Source: Algimonas ampicilliniresistens
GTDB lineage: Bacteria > Pseudomonadota > Alphaproteobacteria > Caulobacterales > Maricaulaceae
Assembly: GCF_030159955.1 (NCBI RefSeq)
Contig: NZ_BSNK01000001.1
Location: 744,001 to 808,000 of the forward strand
Length of the DNA: 64,000 bases
Reading direction: 5' to 3'
Part shown: piece by piece, positions 16,556 through 24,588 of the stretch
Layout: each line of letters starts with the position of its first letter
Numbering within the stretch: position 1 is the first letter of the stretch
Notes under the pieces: model-generated
Seen by the model: only the letters and a program-made list of their open reading frames with translations
What the model was told of the DNA's origin: nothing
Databases searched by the model: none
Program-made: the position numbers and the translations under genes

Positions 16556-17916
16556 CCGATATCTCTCGCGTCTTCGCGACTTACGCGCTGACCCAATCCG
16601 TTTTCTCAGACTCTGCCTATGACGCGGCGAAGACGTTTCTGCTCGACAGTCTCGGCGTCGGGATTGCGGGGTCGAACGCCCCGTTCCAAGACAGTGTCCA
16701 TGCCGTTGTCCGCCAATGGGGTGAGGGCGGCGATGTGCATCTTTGGGGGTGCGGCCAAACCGCGCCACAGGCGTCAGCCGCCTATTTGAACGGATTTCAG
16801 ATCCACTCGATGGAGTATGATTGCGTCCATGAACCCGCTGTCGTGCATCCCATGGCGACGATCTTGGCCGCTATTGGATCTGAAGTTGAAGCGCGGGGCA
16901 AGACGTCTGGTTTTGAGGTGTTGGAGGCCCTTATTGTCGCGGTTGATGTCGCCGTGGAACTCGGCGTCGCCGTCAAAAGCCCGCTGAAATTTTTTCGCCC
17001 CGCCACAGCAGGCTTATTCGGTGCAACGCTGGGGATTGCGCGCTTACGCGGTTTTGATGAGGCGACCGCTTTGTCAGCCATGGGCTGCGCCTTGGCGCAG
17101 TGTGCGGGCGTTATGCAGGCCCATGTCGAAGGCAAACCGACCTTACCCGTCCAAATTGCCGGCGCGGCGCGGGCGGCGGTCGTCGCCTGCGACCTTGCAC
17201 AAGCCGGACTGCACGGGCCGGAACAGTCGCTTGAAGGTCCCTTCGGCTACTTCGCTATGTTCGAAGATGAGGTCGATATGAAAGCCGCCGCTGCGCATTT
17301 AGGCAAAACTCACCGCATCACAGAGGTGAGCTGGAAACCGTTCCCAACGGGCCGCGCTGCGCAGGGCGGTATACCGCTGGTGCAACGCCTGATGGAGCAG
17401 GGGGTAACCGCTGAGAATTTAGAGTATCTCGAATTGCAAGCCCCGCCCATTATTCCGCGCCTTGTCGCCCGCCCGGCGACGACCGGGATGAGCCCCAACT
17501 ATGCGCGGCTCTGCTTTCCCTATCTGGCAGCCATCACATTGACTCGCGGCACAGTCGGGTTGGAGGATTTCACCCAAGACAGTCTGGACGATCCGGACTT
17601 GCTTACGCTCGCGGGCAAGATATCGGTCGTTACCAACCATGTTGAGGACCCGGCAGAATTCGTGCCGCAATCGGCCAAAGCTGTCCTGAGCGATGGGACA
17701 GAGCGGCTGGCGATGATCGCTAATCTATTCGGATCGCCGACCGACCCGCTGAGCCGCGAGCAACATTTGGAAAAATTTCGGACCTGTGTTGCCTTCGGCT
17801 TGAGCAAAGACAAGGCGGGCACGGTTGCAGACGGGCTTATCGCAAGGGTCGACCATCTAGAGCGGTTTGACGATGTGCGTGACCTATTTCGTCTGGCCGG
17901 AGGCATAATACTGTGA
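16552..17916 (+). CDS. MmgE/PrpD family protein (second copy)
   Basis: A 454-residue MmgE/PrpD member. Family segments include AKTFLLDSLGVGIAGSNAP, NGFQIHSMEYDCVHEPAVVHPMATILAA, RPATAGLFGATLGIARL and VSWKPFPTGRAAQGGIPLV. It is clearly diverged from the copy just upstream rather than a recent duplication. The His-Glu pattern in CVHEPAVVHP corresponds to the family's conserved active-site stretch. Start and stop codons overlap the flanking genes by four bases, which indicates translational coupling in one operon with the CoA ligase. The likely chemistry is dehydration, isomerisation or decarboxylation of a polycarboxylate; the actual substrate cannot be read from sequence. Confidence 0.85.
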   Translation: MTDISRVFATYALTQSVFSDSAYDAAKTFLLDSLGVGIAGSNAPFQDSVHAVVRQWGEGGDVHLWGCGQTAPQASAAYLNGFQIHSMEYDCVHEPAVVHPMATILAAIGSEVEARGKTSGFEVLEALIVAVDVAVELGVAVKSPLKFFRPATAGLFGATLGIARLRGFDEATALSAMGCALAQCAGVMQAHVEGKPTLPVQIAGAARAAVVACDLAQAGLHGPEQSLEGPFGYFAMFEDEVDMKAAAAHLGKTHRITEVSWKPFPTGRAAQGGIPLVQRLMEQGVTAENLEYLELQAPPIIPRLVARPATTGMSPNYARLCFPYLAAITLTRGTVGLEDFTQDSLDDPDLLTLAGKISVVTNHVEDPAEFVPQSAKAVLSDGTERLAMIANLFGSPTDPLSREQHLEKFRTCVAFGLSKDKAGTVADGLIARVDHLERFDDVRDLFRLAGGIIL

Positions 17917-19304
17917 GCGCTACCTATTTCGACTTTGTCGACCCGGATGCGATCCGTGCGGATCATCCCATCGGGGATGCGTTTGTTGACTTTGCCAAAA
18001 ATACGTCCCGCGATGCGTTGTTCGCGCATCAGGATCGGCTGTTCCGGCGTATGCTCACATTGGCGTGGAAAACGCCCTTCTACCAAAAACTCTGGGGCAA
18101 TCAGGGGATTGAGCCGGGCGATATTGATGGCCTTAAGGACATCAACAAACTGCCCATGTTCGACAAATCTGATCTTATGGCGAGCATCGACCGCATGCCG
18201 CCCCTTGGGGACATGACCGGACTTGAATCTTATCCAGCCGACAAACGACCACCGGTAAAAGTTCACACCACGTCCGGCACGACGGGAAAGCCGCAAGTCC
18301 TGGCATTTGGGCCAAAATCGCGTGAAGTTCAGAACCTTTTGCTCGCGCGTCTCTATACGCTGCAAGGTATTGGGCAGGGCGATATCGTCCATTCCGTCTA
18401 TGGCCACGGCCCGATCAATGGCGGTCATTATGTCCGCGAGGCTGTGACTCATTGGACGCAGGCCATCTTTCTCTCCGCCGGGACGGGCGTGGAAACGCGC
18501 TCCGTCAAACAGGTGCAAATGCTGGCCGATTTCAAATCCACGGCAATTGTGGGCTTTGCTGACTATATCAAAAAGCTCGCCACCGTGGCGCGAGAGCAGG
18601 GACTAGAACCTGGCGTCGACATTCCCGTGCGGACGATTTCTGGACATATGGGTCGTGAAGATAAAGGCTCCGTATCCGATATGTGGGGCGGCGCGGAATG
18701 TTATGATTGGTACGGCGTTGGCGATACGGGTGCAATTGCGGGTGAGGGACCGGACCAAGACGGGCTCTATGTGCTAGAAGACGCGCATTATCTTGAAGTT
18801 TGCGACATTGATACAGGCGTCGTCGTGCCAGACGGCCACACAGGCGACATGGTCGTGACCTGCCTGTTCAAAGACGATGTCTATCCGATCATCCGCTTCA
18901 ATACGCACGATGTGACGGCGGTTCGGTCCGGTAAAAGTTCGCTCGGTTTCAATCTCAACCGGATCGAAGGGTTTCTCGGTCGGTCCGATAATATGGTGAA
19001 GCTACGCGGCATCAATATCTTCCCGCAAGCGCTCGGCCCGCTGATGGAGGAGATCGATGCTTTTGGTGGCGAATTTTACTGCCGGGCTGAACGCGATCAG
19101 GCTGGGCGTGATGAGATGATCGTTGTGGCTGAAACGAATGCGCCCGCCACGCCGGAGTTGGAAGCCAAGTTCGAAGCGCTGCTCAAGAGTAAACTCGGTC
19201 TCGGCATGGGCGTAAAGCTTGTTCCGATGGGCACGACGGGCGACGTAACGCAAGTCGATGTGAGGCAAAAACCGATCCGATTGGTGGATACTCGCTTTGA
19301 CTGA
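17913..19304 (+). CDS. Phenylacetate-CoA ligase-like (PaaK-type) acyl-CoA/adenylate-forming enzyme
   Basis: A 463-residue adenylate-forming ligase of the PaaK group. VHTTSGTTGKPQ at about residues 111-122 is the phosphate-binding loop; YDWYGVGDTGAIAGE near 268 corresponds to the A5-type YGxTE region in altered form; GDMVVTCLFKDDVYPIIRFNTHDV and GFLGRSDNMVKLRGINIFPQ are the A7/A8 motifs, followed by a small C-terminal lid domain. Such enzymes activate aromatic or other carboxylic acids with ATP and CoA. The gene is coupled to the MmgE/PrpD gene upstream (four-base overlap) and overlaps the amidase by eight bases. The substrate is probably an acid made by the upstream enzymes. Confidence 0.85.
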   Translation: MSATYFDFVDPDAIRADHPIGDAFVDFAKNTSRDALFAHQDRLFRRMLTLAWKTPFYQKLWGNQGIEPGDIDGLKDINKLPMFDKSDLMASIDRMPPLGDMTGLESYPADKRPPVKVHTTSGTTGKPQVLAFGPKSREVQNLLLARLYTLQGIGQGDIVHSVYGHGPINGGHYVREAVTHWTQAIFLSAGTGVETRSVKQVQMLADFKSTAIVGFADYIKKLATVAREQGLEPGVDIPVRTISGHMGREDKGSVSDMWGGAECYDWYGVGDTGAIAGEGPDQDGLYVLEDAHYLEVCDIDTGVVVPDGHTGDMVVTCLFKDDVYPIIRFNTHDVTAVRSGKSSLGFNLNRIEGFLGRSDNMVKLRGINIFPQALGPLMEEIDAFGGEFYCRAERDQAGRDEMIVVAETNAPATPELEAKFEALLKSKLGLGMGVKLVPMGTTGDVTQVDVRQKPIRLVDTRFD

Positions 19305-20520
19305 GCGGCTAACCGCTCAATCCCGTCTGGAAGCCTGCTACGAAGCGATGAAGGCCGAGAATGATCGCATTAACGCGGTCATCGACGCTTTCAACGATCT
19401 CGCCATCCCCGAAATGGCCGATAGCGACATGCGCGCCGAAGACGGTCAGTCTTTGTCGCCCATCGACGGCCTGCCCATCGGCGTGAAGGCCAACATCGCA
19501 GTGGAAGGTAAATTCTGGCACGCGGGCATTAAGGCCTACGTATCGCGCAAGGCCGACGAAGACGCGCTCGTGGTCCAGCGCCTCAAAGCGGCCGGGGCTT
19601 TACTGGTCGGTACGTTGAACATGGAGGAGGGCGCGCTCGGGGCTCAAACTGACAATCCTTGGTTCGGCAAAACGATCAATCCGCTCAAGGATGGCTATAC
19701 GCCCGGCGGAAGCTCTGGTGGATCATCAGCAGCCGTTGCGGCGGGGTTCGTCGAAGCGGCCTTGGGCACGGATACGATGGGCAGCGTACGCATCCCGTCA
19801 GCCTATTGCGGCCTGTGGGGCTTCAAACCGTCTCATTCGAACGAGATGCTGCAAGGTGTCGTCCCACTCTCACAAACACTCGATACGGTGGGCGTTCATG
19901 CGGCGACGCTAGAGACCTGCGTGCAGGTGATGGAAGTGATTGCCGATGCGGATTTGTCGGGTGGTGTTCCGGGCAAGATCTACGCGCTCGATTGGGGTGA
20001 CTCGGTTGAATGTGAGTCATTCATTGTGGAAGAATTTGATATAATTTCAAAAGGTTACGCCAAGACTGATCTTAGCCCTTATGCCTATGGTCAATCCCGT
20101 CGCGCTGGGCTGATCTTATCTGAAGTTGAAGGCTATGACGCGCATGAGTCGCGATTGAAGAATAAGCCAGACGGGTTTTCTGACTTCTTCCGCAGCATGC
20201 TCGAATATGGTCGCGATTTGCCGCAAGATCGGATCGACGCAGCTTACGCTCATATTCGTGCGCTCCGCGCAGCAGAACTTCCGGATTTCATCCTTATGCC
20301 GACTGCGCCGCAAACTGCCTTTAAATTCGGCGATCCGGTTCCCGCAAATCAGGCGGATTTCACCGCCTTCGCGAACCTAGCCGATCGTCCCGCGATCGCC
20401 TTTCCGCTCGGTAGAGATCGGCGCGGATTACCCGCCAGCGCGCAGCTCGTCGGGCCAAGAGGGCGCGAGGCCGATCTGATCGCGACCGTGAAACAGTTTT
20501 TCAGAACTATGGGCCGATAG
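19297..20520 (+). CDS. Amidase signature family hydrolase
   Basis: A 407-residue amidase-signature enzyme starting at TTG, inside the end of the ligase gene. The catalytic Lys lies in LPIGVKANIAVEG (about residue 68), the Gly/Ser-rich core is PGGSSGGSSAAVAAG, and the nucleophilic Ser is in TDTMGSVRIPSAYCG; a Met replaces the usual Gly before the nucleophile's Gly (canonical TGGS). It is shorter than typical members (about 450-500 residues) mainly in the C-terminal half. It would hydrolyse an amide, or a similar acyl bond, in the cytoplasm. It is the last structural gene before the AraC-type regulator, with 45 bases between them. Confidence 0.85.
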   Translation: MTERLTAQSRLEACYEAMKAENDRINAVIDAFNDLAIPEMADSDMRAEDGQSLSPIDGLPIGVKANIAVEGKFWHAGIKAYVSRKADEDALVVQRLKAAGALLVGTLNMEEGALGAQTDNPWFGKTINPLKDGYTPGGSSGGSSAAVAAGFVEAALGTDTMGSVRIPSAYCGLWGFKPSHSNEMLQGVVPLSQTLDTVGVHAATLETCVQVMEVIADADLSGGVPGKIYALDWGDSVECESFIVEEFDIISKGYAKTDLSPYAYGQSRRAGLILSEVEGYDAHESRLKNKPDGFSDFFRSMLEYGRDLPQDRIDAAYAHIRALRAAELPDFILMPTAPQTAFKFGDPVPANQADFTAFANLADRPAIAFPLGRDRRGLPASAQLVGPRGREADLIATVKQFFRTMGR

Positions 20521-20565
20521 ACAGACGGGCTTGTTTGGACCTCCAAAACCTGTTTCTTTAACAGT

Positions 20566-21495
20566 GTGTCTAAGGTCGAACAGCGAGCGATTGCGGCCGT
20601 CGAGCGGGCGCATATGGCGGTCCGGAGGAATCCGAGCCAGATTGTGACGCTGGAGGAGGCCGCCGCTCAGGCGGGCTATTCCGCATCGCGCCTGCACGCC
20701 ATTTTCTCAGATCGATACGGTGAAACCTTTGGTGCTTTGGTGCGTCGTGTCCGGCTAGAGCATGCATGCAGATTAATGCGCGCCCGTCGCCACTGGAGCC
20801 TGACGCGCATAGCGTACCAGTCCGGCTATTCCGAAAGCTCCGATTTTACCCGATCTTTCCGCCGCGCCTACGGCCTAGCCCCAAGCCGTTGGGACAGGGT
20901 CGCGCCGCTCAACGGAGCGCGGAAAAATGAGAAGAATCGTCAAGCGGACACGATAGCGGCATGCGACACGGTTCTGATGCAGGCTGCTCCCGATACGAAT
21001 GCGCCGACGTGGCCCGTGCGGATCGAGGCTCGGCCCGCCCAACATGTGGCGGTCTATCCAGTGGCCGAGGCCGAACAAACCGGGCGCCTGCGGGAGGGGT
21101 GGGACCAATTCGAAGCATGGCTTTCGACCCGCGGGCAGATGCGGACGGATCGGCTCATGATGGGGCTGAGCTATGACAGTCCCTACGATACGCCGGGGTC
21201 TGTGTACCGATTCGAACTGGCTTATCCTGTTGACCCGAACACCAAAGCCGGAGCGGGTGTTGTGATCCGGGATTTACCGGCGACTCAGGCGGCTGTACTG
21301 TCTTGCAACGGTGATCTGGAAGTCTTTTCAGGGGCTTGGGACTATCTTTGCCGTATTTTCGTGCCGAACAGTCCGTGGGAGCCCGGACTAGGCCCGACAC
21401 TTGAAACCTATTTCGATGACCCCCGGCCGAGCGGGATGACACTATGGAATATGGACTGCATCGTGCCGGTCCAACGCAGCGGTGGAGCTGAATAA
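20566..21495 (+). CDS. AraC-family regulator with GyrI-like effector-binding domain
   Basis: A 309-residue regulator with GTG start. The N-terminal AraC double helix-turn-helix covers about residues 10-105 (LEEAAAQAGYSASRLHAIFSDRYGETFGALVRRVRLEHA, then LTRIAYQSGYSESSDFTRSFRRAYG). The C-terminal half (about 145-300) is a GyrI-like/AraC effector-binding domain, starting with VRIEARPAQHVAVYPV. This arrangement, DNA-binding domain first, is like Rob/SoxS-type or MarA-like regulators with a small-molecule sensor. It is in the middle of the catabolic block and overlaps the next gene by one base, so it is a good candidate for the local substrate-responsive activator. Confidence 0.85.
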   Translation: MSKVEQRAIAAVERAHMAVRRNPSQIVTLEEAAAQAGYSASRLHAIFSDRYGETFGALVRRVRLEHACRLMRARRHWSLTRIAYQSGYSESSDFTRSFRRAYGLAPSRWDRVAPLNGARKNEKNRQADTIAACDTVLMQAAPDTNAPTWPVRIEARPAQHVAVYPVAEAEQTGRLREGWDQFEAWLSTRGQMRTDRLMMGLSYDSPYDTPGSVYRFELAYPVDPNTKAGAGVVIRDLPATQAAVLSCNGDLEVFSGAWDYLCRIFVPNSPWEPGLGPTLETYFDDPRPSGMTLWNMDCIVPVQRSGGAE

Positions 21496-22298
21496 TGAGC
21501 TTAGACGACATTCTTGAGGCAATGGCGGGTCACTGGTCCGGCGCGGAAGTGATTACGGTCGACCCCGCAGCGGGGACAACGCTCTCATCCACCGGGCAAT
21601 TTGAAACGGTTACGGCGCTCGGCGGTGCGGGATCGCGGTCCAGCTACACGCAAGACATGTCCGGTCAGCCGGGGATGATGTGCGAAACGGTCTACCAGTT
21701 CGGGCCTGATAATGCCGTTACTATGGTCTGGATCCCAAATAGCGGGGAGGCGCAGATTTTCACGGGGCAGCGCAAGGGTGCGGTCATTACTGCGTCTCGC
21801 AATGCAGACGGCGGCATGACTCAAACTCAGGTCGCTGATTATTCGACGCCTGATCAACTTCAAAGCCGGATGATCATGACGATCCCGAATGGCCCAGAAA
21901 TGACGGTGTTTGAAGCGACCTATGAGCGGAAGACCGTCACGTCGGCACAGCCGAGCTGGCACGATCTAACCGTGGATAACCCGGCTCAGAGCCTCGCTTT
22001 CTACGAAGCCGTGTTTGGTGGATCGCCTATCCCGATCAGCATGGGCGATTATAACGATTATTGTCTGACCAATGCGAATGGTGATGTATTGGGAGGGCTG
22101 TGCCACGCGCGTGGCGGCAATGCCGGGCTGCCGCCTGTCTGGCTGACCTATTTTCCGGTCCCGTCGCTCGATGACGCGATTTCAACCGCCAAAGCCAGTG
22201 GCGGGACGCTTGTTTCTGGCCCGCACAAGGCCGGAGAGACACGCTATGCGGTGCTAAGTGATCCGTCCGGGGCCGCTTTCACAGTATCTGAGAGCTAA
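21495..22298 (+). CDS. DUF1579-like domain fused to a VOC domain
   Basis: A 267-residue fusion protein. Residues 1 to about 148 resemble a DUF1579/THAP4-type beta barrel (MAGHWSGAEVITVDPAAG, MCETVYQFGPDNAVTMVWIPN, EMTVFEATYERK). Residues from about 153 are a VOC module that starts WHDLTVDNPAQSLAFYEAVFGG and ends YAVLSDPSGAAFTVSES. Barrels of the first type can bind hydrophobic ligands or haem; the combination suggests a binding domain coupled to a VOC domain. It has no signal peptide. Its ATG overlaps the regulator's TAA, and it is convergent with the enoyl-CoA hydratase gene eight bases away. Activity is unknown. Confidence 0.7.
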   Translation: MSLDDILEAMAGHWSGAEVITVDPAAGTTLSSTGQFETVTALGGAGSRSSYTQDMSGQPGMMCETVYQFGPDNAVTMVWIPNSGEAQIFTGQRKGAVITASRNADGGMTQTQVADYSTPDQLQSRMIMTIPNGPEMTVFEATYERKTVTSAQPSWHDLTVDNPAQSLAFYEAVFGGSPIPISMGDYNDYCLTNANGDVLGGLCHARGGNAGLPPVWLTYFPVPSLDDAISTAKASGGTLVSGPHKAGETRYAVLSDPSGAAFTVSES

Positions 22299-22306
22299 TC
22301 CGCGTC

Positions 22307-23080
22307 TCAGTCGAAGTCTGGTCGCCGTTTCTCCATAAAGGCCGTGTAGCCTTCTTTGAAATCGTCGCTGGCGAAACCACCGAGGAAGAGGGCCTGCATA
22401 TCCGCCGTCTCCTCGCGCTGTCCGGCGGCATAGGCGGCAAACATATGTTTCATTGTCCGCGCACTCTGGCTTGATTGCGCAGCGATAGTCTCCGCATAAT
22501 CTAGGACGGCGCGCTCAATTTCGTCTGTTTTGACGACTTTATTGACTAAACCCATCTTCTCAGCGCGTTTTGCTTTGATGAGGCGGGCGGAGAAGAGGAT
22601 GTCTTTGGCGTTCGGTGCGCCGACAGCTTCGATCAATCGAGCGACATCAGAGAACGGGTAAACGAGGCCAAGCTTGGCAGGCGTGATGGCGAACTTCGAC
22701 GTGTTATCGGCAAAGCGGAGATCACAGGATAAGGCCAGTCCGAGACCGCCGCCAACGCAGGCGCCCCGGATCAATGCAATGGTTGGAACCGGGAAAGCGG
22801 CGAGGGCGTCCATCGCCGCCGATATGTCCGCGCTGATTTTGGCGCTGGATTCTGGCGTTTGGTAGAGTGTCCCGAACTCCGAAATATCGGCGCCGGAAGC
22901 GAAGTGCTCACCATCGCCTTGGACGATCAGAACCTTCGGATGGGTCGCTTCCAGTTCCGCCAGAATACGGGGTAGGGCAGCCCACATGTCGGCATTGATC
23001 GCGTTGCGGCGCGCCGGTTGCGACAGGGTCAGTCGGGCCATTCCGTCTTGCGGGAAATCCGTCTTTAGGTTGGGGGTCAT
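22307..23080 (-). CDS. Enoyl-CoA hydratase/isomerase family protein lacking both usual catalytic Glu residues
   Basis: A 257-residue crotonase-fold protein; the start at 23080 was chosen because its ATG overlaps the aldehyde dehydrogenase stop (ATGA). Oxyanion-hole segments GEHFASGADISEF at 58-69 and RGACVGGGLGLALSCD at 105-120 are present. At the positions of the two hydratase glutamates it has Gly114 (GGGLGLA instead of GGGxELA) and Ala135 (TPAKLGLVYP instead of PExxLG), so it may act as an isomerase, hydrolase, lyase or other crotonase-fold enzyme rather than a hydratase. It forms a two-gene operon with the aldehyde dehydrogenase. Confidence 0.85.
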   Translation of the reverse strand: MTPNLKTDFPQDGMARLTLSQPARRNAINADMWAALPRILAELEATHPKVLIVQGDGEHFASGADISEFGTLYQTPESSAKISADISAAMDALAAFPVPTIALIRGACVGGGLGLALSCDLRFADNTSKFAITPAKLGLVYPFSDVARLIEAVGAPNAKDILFSARLIKAKRAEKMGLVNKVVKTDEIERAVLDYAETIAAQSSQSARTMKHMFAAYAAGQREETADMQALFLGGFASDDFKEGYTAFMEKRRPDFD

Positions 23081-24507
23081 CCTTCGGAAAAGTCCTTCAT
23101 GGTCAGCGGGCAAGTCGTGTTGGCGATATACGCCTTCTGTCGGAAGAAGCGACGAAAACCCTCAATACCCATGCGCGACCCACCAAGGCCGGAGGCTTTG
23201 AAACTCTGTTTTGGAGCTTCGAAATACTGTCCTGTCAACGCTCCATCCATCAGGCTAATCGCGCCCGCATCGATTTGCTGCCCGATCGCTTTCGCCTCTT
23301 CTACCGACCCGGCAAAGACTGCGCCGGACAGGCCAAACACCGTATCATTAGCGAGCGCGATGGCCTCTTCAATCGTGTCATAAGCCATGACGGGAATGAC
23401 TGGGCCGAACGTCTCTTCGCGCATGATGTCCATGTCGTGCGTGACGTCTCGGATCACTGTTGGGGCCATCCAATAGCCGCCGCCATGACGCTCAATTGTG
23501 CCGCCCGACAGCACGGTCGCGCCATGTGCTTTAGCGGCATCAATCTGGCCTGAAACGATGGCTGCCTGCTTATAAAAGATGAATGGACCAATATCACCCA
23601 AACTTATATCAGGGAAATTGAAACTTATATTCTTAGCCTTATCAGTAAGTTGAGAGATAAAGTTCTCGTAATAGTTTCGCGGCACATAGACGCGTTCGAT
23701 ACTTTGGCAAGCCTGCCCTGTCGCGAGCACGGAGGCCCGTAAAGCGAGGGTTGAGGCCGCATCCATATCCGCCGATGCGGTCACGATGAGCGGATCTTTG
23801 CCGCCCAATTCGAGGTTCGCCGGGATAAGATTTTCCGCTGCCGCGAGCGCCACTTTGCGTCCCGTTGCGACGCTGCCCGTGAAGCAAACGCAGTCGATAT
23901 TTGGGATCAACGCCGCGCCCGTTAGCCCGTCGCCTTGGACGAAGCTGAGCCGGTCAGCCATGCCCGCTTCTGTAATCACGGGTGCGAGCGCGTCCGCGAA
24001 ACGCGGCGTCACTTCGCTCGGTTTGATGAGCGCGCAAGCCCCCGCCATCATCGCCGGAATGGCGTCAATGAAAGACAGGGTAATCGGGAAATTCCACGGG
24101 CTGATGACGCCGACCAATTGGTAGGGCACCAGCTCTGTCTGATGTTTGAAGTTCGGCTTGGCGCGGCCCTGGACCCAGTCTGGCTCATCGATCAGCGTCG
24201 GGGCTAGAGCGGCCCAACCGCGCATCGATCCGATGACGCCGAGGACTTCAGAGCGTGCGAGCTTGCGTCGTCCCGTATCGATTTCAAGCGCCGCTGCGAC
24301 GCTATCCGCGTGACGTTCTAACGCATCCGCTAAACCACGCATGGCATCGGCCCGACCCTCGATGCCAAGCGCGCGCCATTTGGTTTGCGCGTCGCGCAAG
24401 CGCCGGGCCTCGGCGGCGACTGCGTCAGCGTCCATCGCGACGATCTCATAGTCTGGCTCCCCTGTCCTCGGATTGACGACGGGGAGGGTCCGTGGATGCT
24501 TTGTCAT
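23077..24507 (-). CDS. NAD(P)-dependent aldehyde dehydrogenase
   Basis: A 476-residue aldehyde dehydrogenase. VGVISPWNFPITLSFIDAIPAMMAGACALIKPSE is the cofactor-binding hallmark, FTGSVATGRKV the G-x-x-x-x-G motif, the general base Glu lies in NLELGGKDPLIV and the nucleophilic Cys in TGQACQSIERVYV. The start was placed at ATG 24507; TTG 24513 is possible. It oxidises an aldehyde to an acid. It lies upstream of the crotonase-fold gene with a four-base overlap and is divergent from the nitrilase-fold gene, with 81 bases between. The order fits oxidation of an aldehyde intermediate of the cluster's pathway. Confidence 0.92.
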   Translation of the reverse strand: MTKHPRTLPVVNPRTGEPDYEIVAMDADAVAAEARRLRDAQTKWRALGIEGRADAMRGLADALERHADSVAAALEIDTGRRKLARSEVLGVIGSMRGWAALAPTLIDEPDWVQGRAKPNFKHQTELVPYQLVGVISPWNFPITLSFIDAIPAMMAGACALIKPSEVTPRFADALAPVITEAGMADRLSFVQGDGLTGAALIPNIDCVCFTGSVATGRKVALAAAENLIPANLELGGKDPLIVTASADMDAASTLALRASVLATGQACQSIERVYVPRNYYENFISQLTDKAKNISFNFPDISLGDIGPFIFYKQAAIVSGQIDAAKAHGATVLSGGTIERHGGGYWMAPTVIRDVTHDMDIMREETFGPVIPVMAYDTIEEAIALANDTVFGLSGAVFAGSVEEAKAIGQQIDAGAISLMDGALTGQYFEAPKQSFKASGLGGSRMGIEGFRRFFRQKAYIANTTCPLTMKDFSEG

Positions 24508-24588
24508 GGCCAATTCCTATTGCGCTCTTGCGTCAGCTGTATGACCCAGCGCAAAAACCCGCAAACTCGCATCGATAGGTCACACCGC

